DNA from: Desulfovibrionales bacterium
GTDB lineage: Bacteria; Desulfobacterota; QYQD01
Direction: 5' to 3'
Assembly: GCA_028715605.1 (NCBI GenBank)
Contig: JAQURM010000001.1
Coordinates: 488,001 to 552,000, forward strand
Length of the DNA: 64,000 nucleotides
Below the pieces are notes generated by a model. It worked only from the letters and a program-made list of their open reading frames with translations. It did no database searches and had not been told where the DNA came from. The position numbers and the translations under genes are program-made. Shown here in pieces: positions 32,432 to 41,490 of this stretch. Every line of letters starts with the position of its first letter. The first letter of the stretch is position 1.

Positions 32432-33598
32432 ATGGCCTCTTTTTCCTTTAAGCTTGCGACATCTATAAGATTTGGGGTCGGAGTGATTGACGAACTGCCG
32501 GATGCTGTCAAAAAACTAAAGGGGACTAAGCCTCTTTTAGTTGCCGATCCGTCCCTGCGCAAGGCCGGTCTGTTAAACAAGCTGGAAGAACCGCTCAAGA
32601 AGACAGGCATTTCGTATGCACTGTTTGAAGAGGTTGATCCTGAACCGGGTCTGAAACTGGCTGACCGCGCTACGGAGATAGCCCGCAAAAACGGGTGCGA
32701 TTGTGTTATCGGGGCCGGCGGCGGCTCGGCTATGGACATTGCCAAGGCAGCGGCTGTTCTTCTGACAAACAAGGGGAAAGCGGTCGATTATGTCGGGCTT
32801 AACAAGGTGGAAAAACCAGGTGTCCCCAAGATCATGGCGCCCACTACGGCCGGGACTGGCAGCGAGGTCACGTTTACGGCGGTCTTCATCAATGAAAAGA
32901 CCAGGTCTAAGGGAGGGATAAACTCTGATTTCCTTTATTCGGAACTGGCTATTCTCGACCCGGCGTTGACTGCCTCTGTGCCTCCTTTAGTGACCGCCTA
33001 TACAGGCATTGATGCCTTTACCCACGCCCTCGAGGCCTTTGTCTCGCGAGCCGCTCAACCTTTCTCCAACCTCTGGGCCCTGGAAGGAATAAGGCTTATC
33101 AGTGGAAGTCTGCGGCGGACCTACTGCCAGGGTGATGACCTGGAGGCCAGAAGCGATATGCTCCTCGGCAGTCTCTATGGCGGACTGGCCCTGGCCACGG
33201 CCGGGGTAGGGTTGGTCCATGCCATGGCCTATCCTCTGGGGGGGCTATACCGGATACCGCACGGCCTGGCCAACGCGGTGCTGTTACCTTATGTAATGGT
33301 CTATAATCTGGTCGGAGACCTCCCAAAGTTCGCTACCATTAACGACGCCATGGGAGAAGATGTATCACACGGCTCACTGCGCGAGACGGCCGAGATGGCC
33401 TGCGAGGCGGTGCGCCTCCTGTGCGCGGATGTGGGCATTCCTGAGTCTCTTAAAGACCTTAACATCCCTGAAAAAGATATACCGAAGATGGCCGAGATCG
33501 CCATGACCGTGGCCAGGCCTATTGCCAATAATCCGCGCACCGTGACCGTGGACGAAGTGATCGCACTTTATGAGATGGCCTATGAAGGGCTCGATTAA
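32432..33598 (+). CDS. kdnB: Iron-containing alcohol dehydrogenase family: Kdo 8-oxidase (KdnB)
   Basis: A 388-residue group III (iron) alcohol dehydrogenase. Cofactor GGGSAMDIAKAAA is at ~95-107 and APTTAGTGSEVT near 142. Metal ligands are in the DAFTHALEAFVSR, GLVHAMAYPLGG and IPHGLANAV segments. The neighbours identify the role: the next gene is a DegT-type aminotransferase and then kdsB. In Shewanella, KdnB oxidises C8 of Kdo and KdnA aminates it to make 8-amino-Kdo. The ATG follows AAAGGAG. Assignment is strong by synteny, not by residue. Confidence 0.85.
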   Translation: MASFSFKLATSIRFGVGVIDELPDAVKKLKGTKPLLVADPSLRKAGLLNKLEEPLKKTGISYALFEEVDPEPGLKLADRATEIARKNGCDCVIGAGGGSAMDIAKAAAVLLTNKGKAVDYVGLNKVEKPGVPKIMAPTTAGTGSEVTFTAVFINEKTRSKGGINSDFLYSELAILDPALTASVPPLVTAYTGIDAFTHALEAFVSRAAQPFSNLWALEGIRLISGSLRRTYCQGDDLEARSDMLLGSLYGGLALATAGVGLVHAMAYPLGGLYRIPHGLANAVLLPYVMVYNLVGDLPKFATINDAMGEDVSHGSLRETAEMACEAVRLLCADVGIPESLKDLNIPEKDIPKMAEIAMTVARPIANNPRTVTVDEVIALYEMAYEGLD

Positions 33599-33624
33599 AG
33601 GCCATAAGGAAAGGAGACTGACCA

Positions 33625-34830
33625 ATGCCTGGATATGAAGTCTTTGGCAAAGAAGAACGGAGACAGATAATGGACGTCCTGAAAACAGGCGTCCTCTTTC
33701 GATATGAGTTTCCTAATGAACGCAAAGGCATCTATAAAGTCAAAGAATTTGAAGAGGCCTTTGCCCGCTACTGTGGCGTAGCCCATGCCCAAGCCGTCTC
33801 CTCCGGGACAGCGGCCCTGAAGGTGGCCCTGGCCGCCATAGGTATCGGCGCCGGCGACGAGGTCATAACCCAGGGATTTACCTTTGTGGCCACCTGGGAG
33901 GCCATCTTTGCCATCGGCGCTATACCGGTGTTCGCAGAGATAGATGAAACCCTGAATATGGACCCGGCAGATGTGGAGAAAAAAATAACCCCGCGCACCA
34001 GGGCCATTATCCCTGTGCACATGTTAGGGGCGCAGGCCAGGATTGAAGAGATCGTGGCTATCGCCCGCCGCCATAACCTGAAGGTGATAGAAGATACCGC
34101 CCAAGCCGCCGGGGGCCGGATAAACGGCAAACATGTAGGCGCTTTCGGCGAGATGGGCACGTTTTCCTTTGATCCGGTTAAGACCATCACTACCGGCGAA
34201 GGCGGTATGGTCATTACCAATGACGCCGGCCTCTACCGAAAGGCCTGCGAATACCACGATCACGGCCATGATCATGTGCCCAATCCCGGCGGGAGGGGCG
34301 GGGAAGGGCGGAGTTTTATCGGTTTGAACTACCGTATGATGGAACTCCAGGGAGCCATCGGCCTGGCCCAATTGGCAAAGCTTGACAGCATCATTGCCCG
34401 GCAGAGGAAAAACAAGGCCCGTATAAAGAAGGCCCTTAAGAAAATTAAAGGGATAACCTTTCGCAGGCTCGTCGATGAGACCGGGGATACGGCTACTTTT
34501 CTGGCCTTTTTCCTGCCGGATGCAGAAAAGGCACGGGCCTTTAATGCCGTTCTCAAAGAAAATGGCGCCGGGGCCATCTATTTTGCCGAAAATACGTGGC
34601 ATTACTACCCGAAATGGGAACATCTCCTGGCTGGTTCCACGCTGGCGGCGAGTGGCTGGCCGTTCCAGCATAAAGAAGCCGGCCGTGACCTTAAATACCG
34701 GCCCGACGCCCTGCCCCAGTCGGCAAGGATCGTGGAACGGTGTCTGGTCTATCCCATCCCGGTAAAGATGCCGAAAGAGCGCCTGGCCCAGATTCTAGGC
34801 GCCATTGAAAAGGCCGCTAAAGTCCAATGA
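33625..34830 (+). CDS. kdnA: 8-amino-3,8-dideoxy-octulosonate transaminase (KdnA), DegT family
   Basis: A 401-residue DegT/DnrJ/EryC1/StrS PLP enzyme. PLP lysine in SFDPVKTITTGEGGM, SSGTAALKVALAA (phosphate contacts) at ~54-66, and VIEDTAQAAGG (cofactor Asp). It would transfer an amino group from glutamate to 8-oxo-Kdo, giving 8-amino-Kdo. The gene follows kdnB by 26 bases and precedes kdsB, a gene order characteristic of this pathway. A plain sugar aminotransferase is the alternative reading. Confidence 0.87.
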   Translation: MPGYEVFGKEERRQIMDVLKTGVLFRYEFPNERKGIYKVKEFEEAFARYCGVAHAQAVSSGTAALKVALAAIGIGAGDEVITQGFTFVATWEAIFAIGAIPVFAEIDETLNMDPADVEKKITPRTRAIIPVHMLGAQARIEEIVAIARRHNLKVIEDTAQAAGGRINGKHVGAFGEMGTFSFDPVKTITTGEGGMVITNDAGLYRKACEYHDHGHDHVPNPGGRGGEGRSFIGLNYRMMELQGAIGLAQLAKLDSIIARQRKNKARIKKALKKIKGITFRRLVDETGDTATFLAFFLPDAEKARAFNAVLKENGAGAIYFAENTWHYYPKWEHLLAGSTLAASGWPFQHKEAGRDLKYRPDALPQSARIVERCLVYPIPVKMPKERLAQILGAIEKAAKVQ

Positions 34831-34866
34831 AACGCGCATCCGCCAGCGGCGGACAAAAGACAATGA

Positions 34867-34983
34867 AAATAATCCCCCCTCCCCCCCCTTTAGTAAAGGG
34901 GGGGACATCCATTAAGTCCCCCTTTTCCGCACTCAGGCGGATTCGCCGGGGCGAAGGAAAAGGGGGATACAGGGGGATTTTCG
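34867..34983. repeat. Double C-tract/G-tract repeat directly before kdsB
   Basis: Two units: ATAATCCCCCCTCCCCCCCC...AAAGGGGGGG and CCCCCTTTTCCGCACT...AAAAGGGGGATACAGGGGG. The last unit ends one base before the kdsB GTG, so its G-run appears to serve as the kdsB ribosome-binding site. Confidence 0.8.
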
Positions 34984-34984
34984 G

Positions 34985-35728
34985 GTGAAGATCGTGGCCA
35001 TAATCCCGGCCCGCTACCCATCGACGCGCTTTCCTGGAAAGCCTCTGGCAGACATCCTTGGAAAGACCATGATCCAGCATGTCTATGAGCGGGCCAAACA
35101 GGTGCAGGAAGTGGCCAGGGTGGTCGCGGCTACGGATGATGAACGCATCTATGATGCTGTGCTCGGGTTTGGCGGCGAGGCGGTCATGACTGCTGCCAGC
35201 CACCCCTCCGGCACAGACCGGATCGCTGAAGCCGCGGATAAGCTATCCCTGGCCGATGAGGACATCGTCGTCAATATCCAGGGCGATCAGCCTTTGTTCC
35301 CGCCTGAAATTATCAAAGACCTCACCGCGCCTCTCCTGGGCGATAAGGCCATCCCCATGTCCACTCTTATCTATAAGATCGTGCGGCCGGAGGAGCTTAC
35401 CGACCCCAATCACGTAAAGACCGTATTTGACCGGGATGGTTATGCCCTTTATTTTTCCAGGGCCACCATCCCTTTTTTTCGCGGAGAAGGCGCACCACCT
35501 GACTACTACAAACACCTCGGTTTCTATGCCTACCGCAAGAGTTTCCTCACGCGCTTTGTCGTCCTGCCCGTGGGGGTCTGGGAGGCGTCGGAGAGGCTGG
35601 AACAACTCCGCGCCCTCGAACACGGCTACCGTATTAAAGTAGTTCTGACCCCGCACGATTCCATCGAGGTGGATACCCCCGTGGATTTAGAGCGGGTCAG
35701 AGAGGTGATGTTGGCAGAGAGCCGATAA
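34985..35728 (+). CDS. kdsB: CMP-Kdo/CMP-8-amino-Kdo synthetase
   Basis: A 247-residue cytidylyltransferase. It starts MKIVAIIPARYPSTRFPGKPL, the nucleotide-binding family motif, with VVNIQGDQPLFPPE and SRATIPFFR, and ends with IEVDTPVDLERVRE. It activates Kdo (here probably 8-amino-Kdo) with CTP for lipid A-core assembly. Starts at GTG 34985, behind repeat-derived GGGGGATTTTCGG. Together with kdnB and kdnA it makes a short LPS-modifying operon. Confidence 0.94.
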   Translation: MKIVAIIPARYPSTRFPGKPLADILGKTMIQHVYERAKQVQEVARVVAATDDERIYDAVLGFGGEAVMTAASHPSGTDRIAEAADKLSLADEDIVVNIQGDQPLFPPEIIKDLTAPLLGDKAIPMSTLIYKIVRPEELTDPNHVKTVFDRDGYALYFSRATIPFFRGEGAPPDYYKHLGFYAYRKSFLTRFVVLPVGVWEASERLEQLRALEHGYRIKVVLTPHDSIEVDTPVDLERVREVMLAESR

Positions 35729-35762
35729 AAAACAAGACGAAAGCTGAATGTTGCTCAATTAG

Positions 35763-36299
35763 TCATTTCTGCCCTGATGGTTTCATAACGTACTCCCAGG
35801 CATTAACTCCTGACGGTAAAATGGCATCCAGGGCCGCCGAGAGGGCAGAAACCTTTTCTTCAAGTTCTTGAGTTTTTTCGTCCGCCGCATCGGGAAATCC
35901 CTTGAATATCGCCACGGATAACCTTTCAATCTCTCTCAATTGCTGTCCCATCCCGGCACCGATTAAGTTTAGATGATCAACCAATACCTGACACACAAAG
36001 GTATTGCATACTGGAGACCTGTATTTGTTTAAGGCACAACCGGTGGAGGTCAGGTATCCGCATCCTTTCCCACTGGTCAGGGGATATTTTGTGGCCCTCA
36101 GGATAGAGATATCTGATGCAATGCCGTTGACTCTGATCTCGGTGATGCGCGGGGTCTGGTCTATGCAGCAGTCACGTTCCTCCTCATCTTTCACACAATA
36201 GCCTACACAAATAGGCACAGTATAACGGTCAAAGAATCCCCTGAGAATCCGCTCGGTTTTCAGATATTGCTCTATAAGCAATCCCTTGTCGATAGACAT
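35763..36299 (-). CDS. Cysteine-rich protein, possible metal-cluster protein
   Basis: A 178-residue protein of unknown function. Its cysteines (CVGYCVKDEEERDCC, GCGYLTSTGCALNKYRSPVC, then FVC) follow a spacing like that of the YkgJ cysteine-cluster family (C...RxxxCxxxxC), so it may bind zinc or an Fe-S cluster. The C-terminal third is a charged helix, predicted coiled coil. Starts MSIDKGLLIEQYLK. It stands between kdsB (convergent) and a radical-SAM gene, with 141 bases of gap. Confidence 0.65.
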   Translation of the reverse strand: MSIDKGLLIEQYLKTERILRGFFDRYTVPICVGYCVKDEEERDCCIDQTPRITEIRVNGIASDISILRATKYPLTSGKGCGYLTSTGCALNKYRSPVCNTFVCQVLVDHLNLIGAGMGQQLREIERLSVAIFKGFPDAADEKTQELEEKVSALSAALDAILPSGVNAWEYVMKPSGQK

Positions 36300-36440
36300 G
36301 GAAGATTTATGTCTTTGCTTTATTTCTTACATTTTCCAAATAGGTCAGTAGTATAAATAGCATATCATCGATATTAATAGGAACTTTTGGCTTGGCTGGA
36401 AGAGGTATATTATAGATGGATTAGGACCGGGGGGAAATAA

Positions 36441-37775
36441 CTATCCGCCGAAAGTGTGATAGCCGTTCATAACACGTTGCCGATAGTAGAGGTTTTGTTT
36501 AATACAGGCGACATATTGAGATAGCGGCAACGGTTTACTGATTATCACCCGTTTTAAAATGGATTTCAAGGAGTATATGTCTTTGAATTTTGACCAATAA
36601 AATTCTTCGAGCTCTGTAGGACTAAAATTTTTCGGGGAAAACAAGACTCTTGTCCCATTGTAATGGGACCAATCATTGTCGAAAATTCTACCCTCTTCTT
36701 CAAATCTGTTTCTTAAAGCTGTCCCAACAACGGGTGTCAAGATGAAGATATGAACCACGCTTACCCTATTGTCCTCTAAGAAATCGACTGTTTCTTGCAA
36801 GGATTCAGGGGTGTCTTCATCGAAACCAAAAATGATACTGGCTTGAATCCAAATACCGGCTTTTTTGAATAATTTTATGATATCCTGATATTGCTCTACC
36901 TTATTAAAGCCCTTGCCAATGCCTTTAAGATTTCGTTGTGAAATGGATTCGAATCCGACGAACATTCTCTGGCAACCACTTTCAGCCATCAGATCAATTA
37001 ACCCCTTGTCTTTTAAAATGGTAGTGCTACATTGTCCACTCCAATTAATTTTTAAGGGCTTTATTGTCTTGAATAATTGACGGGCGTAGACCGGATTCCC
37101 AATGATATTGTCATCAGAAAAGAAAAAATTAAGAGCTCCTTGGCTCCGATAACAGGCAATTTCCTTATAGACATGTTCTACTGGTTTTGTCCTGAACCCC
37201 TTTCCCCAAAACCGTGTGACTGTACAAAAATCACAGTTAAATGGGCAACCCCTGGTTGTCTGGATGGGCAATCTTGGCATAGTAGAACCGTGAGTAATTC
37301 GATAGCTGTCTAATTTAACATACTTGTATTCCGGGATAATCAGCCTTTTAAGATCCGGTTTTTTATCAGATTGATAAATCGGTTTTAGCTGGTCTCCTTT
37401 AGCGTCATCAATTACATTTTCCCATATATCTTCCGCCTCACCTATCACAATAGAATCCGCATACTGTCTGGCCTCATCAGGGAGAGTAGTGACATGAATC
37501 CCTCCCATGACAACCTTTTTGCCCCGTTTTCTAAATTCACCAGCAATTTGATAGGCCCTGGGAATTTGGGATGTCATGCCGGTAATTCCTACTAGGTCTA
37601 CTTCCTGGTCAAAATCGATTTCCTGCACATAATCATCCACAATGGATACATTTACGTCTTTTGGCGTCAGGGCGGCAATGGTAGCCAAGGCGTTACTGGG
37701 CATAAGTGAGATCTTATATTTTCTTACTTGTCTATATTGGTCAAAATGAGAAGGCTGAATGAGTAATAACTTCAT
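36441..37775 (-). CDS. B12-binding radical-SAM protein
   Basis: A 444-residue enzyme of the BchE-like class. The N-terminal 140 residues form a cobalamin-binding Rossmann domain without the base-on His motif (ITGMTSQIPRAYQIA; MGGIHVTTLPDEA). The radical-SAM core has TTRGCPFNCDFCTV (C-x3-C-x2-C), FFSDDNIIG, and ILDM-like FGFDEDTPESLQ. The C-terminal part resembles the DUF4070 group. Substrates in this group include hopanoids, chlorins and lipids; none can be deduced here. Confidence 0.9.
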   Translation of the reverse strand: MKLLLIQPSHFDQYRQVRKYKISLMPSNALATIAALTPKDVNVSIVDDYVQEIDFDQEVDLVGITGMTSQIPRAYQIAGEFRKRGKKVVMGGIHVTTLPDEARQYADSIVIGEAEDIWENVIDDAKGDQLKPIYQSDKKPDLKRLIIPEYKYVKLDSYRITHGSTMPRLPIQTTRGCPFNCDFCTVTRFWGKGFRTKPVEHVYKEIACYRSQGALNFFFSDDNIIGNPVYARQLFKTIKPLKINWSGQCSTTILKDKGLIDLMAESGCQRMFVGFESISQRNLKGIGKGFNKVEQYQDIIKLFKKAGIWIQASIIFGFDEDTPESLQETVDFLEDNRVSVVHIFILTPVVGTALRNRFEEEGRIFDNDWSHYNGTRVLFSPKNFSPTELEEFYWSKFKDIYSLKSILKRVIISKPLPLSQYVACIKQNLYYRQRVMNGYHTFGG

Positions 37776-38190
37776 AATAATCCTAAAAAATATAAAGGCT
37801 GATCAAATGCTTTTTTCAAAAACCGCCATAGAAAGTTTGCCCTTTACTAAATCCCTTTTAGTCTAAAAAGTTAATACAGTCTTTCTGTGGCTTGTCAAGC
37901 TAATTTTGCCGCTCTAGAATTAGCTTTCAATGGATTTGGGTTGCGGAAACGTTTACTTCGGCAGCTTATTGTGGTATTTTTACATAAGATACAGAAGATA
38001 CAAAACCTGTCGCTTTTAGGTGATGGATTAAAACTGCTAATGACATTGCAGGTGAAAATTCTATGGGTTGCTAAAATATCGGCAAGAGCATGCCGAAACG
38101 GTTTATTAAAAGGATGAGTATAAGGCAAGGGGATCTATACGCAAAGCATATTCTGTATGTGTACATGTAAATATACATAAGTAGTTAGGC
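37776..38190. other. Gene-free stretch, unexplained AT-rich block
   Basis: 37889-38118 forms a ~75-codon open block on both strands (starting GGCTTGTCAAGCTAATTTTG) but without a ribosome site or recognisable protein. It reads like a dispersed repeat or relic. 38140-38190 should hold the promoter of the kinase at 38191; ATACATAAGTAGTTAGG precedes its start, and I see no clear -35/-10. Confidence 0.4.
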
Positions 38191-40956
38191 ATGGAAAAAC
38201 ATCATAGCTGTATCAACACGTTGTCTGTCATTGAATATTTTCAAGAGCATGCTCCCGGGCTTGTCGACGAATTGCTTCAACAGTTAGGCCCGGAGGTGGA
38301 TGACCTTCCAGATGTCAAGGGCTTCCTCATGGATCCGAACAACTGGGTGTCCGGCTATGTGTTGATTAACATGTATAGAAATGCCAAACGGCTCCTGGGC
38401 GATGATGTTATCTTCAAGATTGGCTATGATTCGGTGATAAAAAAACGTTTGGGCTACATACAAAGAATCCTCCTATGTGCCCTTCGAGGTCCAGAACAGG
38501 CTATCAAGAGGATTCAGACCCTAAACGATAAATTTAACCGGAATAAAGCCATCCATACGGTTGACCTTAATAACAAAGGCGCGATTCTGCAACTGCACTG
38601 GTTCCGTAACGTTCCCCTTTCCGAAGACTTCTGTTCCGTAAATAAGGGCATATATACTGCTGTCCCCGTATTCTGGGGTCTGCCGCCCGCTCATCTTGAA
38701 GAGACCAGGTGCTTTTTTAAGGGCAACGAGTGTTGCGAATACCATTTAACGTGGAAAAGGGAATCCCCTCTTAAAGAATACTTTTTAAAGGTTTTCCTTC
38801 CATGGAAGGTTATTGAAAACAGTGTTAAGGTCGTTGAAAATAGTATTAGAGAGGTAGAAAGAGACAAGGAACTAATAAAAAAGAAGTATGACGAGGTACA
38901 CAGGCTAAACATCCAGCTTAAGAATAAGATCGACCAGCTCTTAAGCCTTCAGGAAGTGAGCACAGCGATCCTTTCCACCCTGGAGACAGAACGTCTATTT
39001 GATTTGATCTTAAGACTACTGGTCAAGGTGGCCCGACTGGACAGGGCGGCCATCTTTATTGTGGACGAAGAGAAACAGGCCCTTTCTCTGGTACACGCTG
39101 TCGGCGTCTCGCCGGAAGATTTTTCAGAGATCAAGGATTACACGGTATCTTTATCCAAAATAGATAACATCATTGCCCGAACTGCGGCCCGGAATGAGCC
39201 TGTTTTTGTGGAAGATGTGGCAGGATCGGCATTGAACAAGGATAACCCACTCATCAGAAAATTCAGACCCAAAGCGTTCATTTTGGTTCCTCTGGCCGCT
39301 CAGGGTAAAATACTTGGTGTGCTGGTAGGTGATCAAGTCCAGGATAGCCTGAATGTGGCCTTTCCTGATAAGGAATTCTTAACCAGTTTTGCCAACCAGA
39401 TCGCCATGGCCCTGAACAATAGCAATCTCTACAGAAAACTTGCCGAATCCGAAAGAAGATATCGACAGTTGATAGAGAATGCCCATGATGGCATCTGGGT
39501 CCTGGACGATAAAGACAACTTGATTTTGGCCAATCGGCGAATGTCAGAAATCTTTACTAATGGACATCTCATAGGCCAAAATATTCACCGCTACGTGGAT
39601 GGGGAGAATGAGAGGATTCTCAAGAGGCTGCTTGACCAAAACAGGGCTGGTTTAGTGGCCCAGGGAATGATGGAGTTAAAGGGTAAAGACGGCGGGCAGA
39701 TCTCAGCCATAATCAGCAGTGTGCCTTTAATGGAAGAAGGACTGTGCAAAGGCAGTTTTGCCATAGTAACTGATATTAGCCACATAAAGAGATTGGAACG
39801 GCAATTGTACCAGGCCCAAAAAATGGAATCCGTAGGGACTATGGCCGGTGGGATCGCCCATGACTTTAATAATATTTTGACCAGCATCCTGGGGTATACG
39901 GCCCTTCTCAAACAGCAAGTTCAAGATATGGATGCCCAAAAACATCTCGACGTTATAGAAAAGTCGAGCTTAAGGGCCGCAGATCTGGTCAAAAAAATGC
40001 TCACTTTCAGCCGGGGAGGCCAGATTCAAAACCTGGCGCCGGTTGATGTCAATGAAATCATCCTGGAAACAGTACGGTTGTTAGAAAACGTTATTGATAA
40101 AAGGGTGGAGATTCAACTGGGGCTGGATGCTAGCCCGGCTACCATTCTGGGGGATGCCACCCAACTACAGCAGGCCATGCTCAACATCTGTCTCAACGCC
40201 CGTGACGTAATGCCGGATGGCGGAGTACTAGGCATTAAAACGGAAATTTGTACGATAAGTAATGGTTACGACACACACTATCTCTCGGTCGCACGCGGCA
40301 AATACGTAAAAATCAGTATATCTGACACCGGGCCGGGCATTCATGAAAAAGACCTGGGTAAAATTTTCGATCCGTTTTTTACGACTAAACCACTGGGAAA
40401 GGGCACAGGGTTAGGCTTGGCCGTAGTCCACGGAATCGTAACTGGTCTAAAAGGCCGTATATATGTGGATAGTAAGATTGGGAAAGGAAGCATCTTTGAA
40501 TTGTTTTTCCCGGAGGCAGACATCGAAGCTGTTGAACAAGCGACAACAGAACATACGGTAAAGGTTGAAGGCAGAGAAACGATATTGCTGGTAGATGATG
40601 AACAATACAACAGGGAACTGGGAGAAAAGGTGCTCACATTTCACGGCTATAATGTGCTATTGGCCAAAGATGGCCTCGAGGCTGTTGACATATATAAATC
40701 TGCGAAGGACGCGATTGCCCTGGTTATTTTAGATTTCATGATGCCAAACCTATCGGGCCTGGATACCTACAAACGGCTTAAGGAGATTGACCCGGCTGTG
40801 AAGGTGATCATTTGCACCGGTTACGGCCTTGACCATGAGGCCATGCAAGAGCTGCAAGGTGGGATATGTGGCTTTATTCAAAAGCCGTATAATCTTGAAA
40901 AACTGGCCCAGGCAGTCCGCAAAGGTATTGACTCAGGGTTTGTCTTGCCTAACTAG
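38191..40956 (+). CDS. Hybrid histidine kinase (V4R-like, GAF, PAS, kinase, receiver)
   Basis: A 921-residue soluble hybrid kinase. Residues 1-190 resemble the V4R-type small-molecule sensing fold, ending CFFKGNECCEYHLTW. Then a coiled coil (205-250), a GAF domain (255-410), a PAS domain (425-540), a HisKA with GGIAHDFNNIL (H-box near 555), a HATPase with DTGPGIHEKDL and GKGTGLGLAV, and a receiver domain (790-910) with Asp in LVILDFMMPNLSG. No transmembrane segment. The partner is not adjacent. The chemical sensed is unknown. Confidence 0.92.
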   Translation: MEKHHSCINTLSVIEYFQEHAPGLVDELLQQLGPEVDDLPDVKGFLMDPNNWVSGYVLINMYRNAKRLLGDDVIFKIGYDSVIKKRLGYIQRILLCALRGPEQAIKRIQTLNDKFNRNKAIHTVDLNNKGAILQLHWFRNVPLSEDFCSVNKGIYTAVPVFWGLPPAHLEETRCFFKGNECCEYHLTWKRESPLKEYFLKVFLPWKVIENSVKVVENSIREVERDKELIKKKYDEVHRLNIQLKNKIDQLLSLQEVSTAILSTLETERLFDLILRLLVKVARLDRAAIFIVDEEKQALSLVHAVGVSPEDFSEIKDYTVSLSKIDNIIARTAARNEPVFVEDVAGSALNKDNPLIRKFRPKAFILVPLAAQGKILGVLVGDQVQDSLNVAFPDKEFLTSFANQIAMALNNSNLYRKLAESERRYRQLIENAHDGIWVLDDKDNLILANRRMSEIFTNGHLIGQNIHRYVDGENERILKRLLDQNRAGLVAQGMMELKGKDGGQISAIISSVPLMEEGLCKGSFAIVTDISHIKRLERQLYQAQKMESVGTMAGGIAHDFNNILTSILGYTALLKQQVQDMDAQKHLDVIEKSSLRAADLVKKMLTFSRGGQIQNLAPVDVNEIILETVRLLENVIDKRVEIQLGLDASPATILGDATQLQQAMLNICLNARDVMPDGGVLGIKTEICTISNGYDTHYLSVARGKYVKISISDTGPGIHEKDLGKIFDPFFTTKPLGKGTGLGLAVVHGIVTGLKGRIYVDSKIGKGSIFELFFPEADIEAVEQATTEHTVKVEGRETILLVDDEQYNRELGEKVLTFHGYNVLLAKDGLEAVDIYKSAKDAIALVILDFMMPNLSGLDTYKRLKEIDPAVKVIICTGYGLDHEAMQELQGGICGFIQKPYNLEKLAQAVRKGIDSGFVLPN

Positions 40957-40960
40957 TTTT

Positions 40961-41091
40961 CATCCGGAAACTGCCGTTTCCGAATAAATGCTTTCAGCGA
41001 TCAGCAAAAAGTCAAGACAACCAATATGTTAAGCTGAACGCTGATAGCTGACTGCTGACCGCACCATCCAGAAAACTAGGGTTTTCGGATG
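40961..41091. repeat. 131-base MITE-like element, copy 2
   Basis: Bounded by CATCCGGAAAC and GTTTTCGGATG. Length and internal words (TTTCAGCGATCAGC, ATGTTAAGCTGA) match the copy at 12337-12467. It lies just after the hybrid-kinase stop. Confidence 0.8.
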
Positions 41092-41490
41092 GAAACTAAC
41101 TAGCTTATATCTCCTCTGACTTACTGTTTTCCCGCCATAATATCACCACGCGACTCCGAATTTGACATAGTCTTTCTTATCGCAAAAAAAATCTTTTTTT
41201 TCGTTTTGTTATGTGATAGGCATATTCAGCGTTTGAGTGTTTCTTACAGCTAAGCGATTAACTTCTTTTCTCGTGCGGTCTCACTCAAAGCCTCTCTCCA
41301 CTTAGTGAAGGTCAATCAGATATACCTTTAGTGCGGTCGAGGCCGATGACCAACTCTGCTGCTAATAATCGTCTCCCGTCAAAAAACACACTATCATATC
41401 TTTTGTCATCAATATTGTTGATACCTACGTCCAATCCAGTCTTTTTGGATAATGGCCTATATAAAAAATATTACGAAGGAGGTAATTATT
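41092..41490. other. Gene-free stretch before the acyltransferase
   Basis: AT-rich, no protein of recognisable family on either strand. Contains TATCGCAAAAAAAATC and TTTTTTTTCG runs. The GAAGGAGG ribosome site of the next gene ends it. Nothing else convincing was found. Confidence 0.5.

Noticed and set aside
34010-34671. 215-codon open frame antisense to kdnA
   Set aside because: GC-rich third positions of kdnA create it; the sense protein has all DegT motifs.
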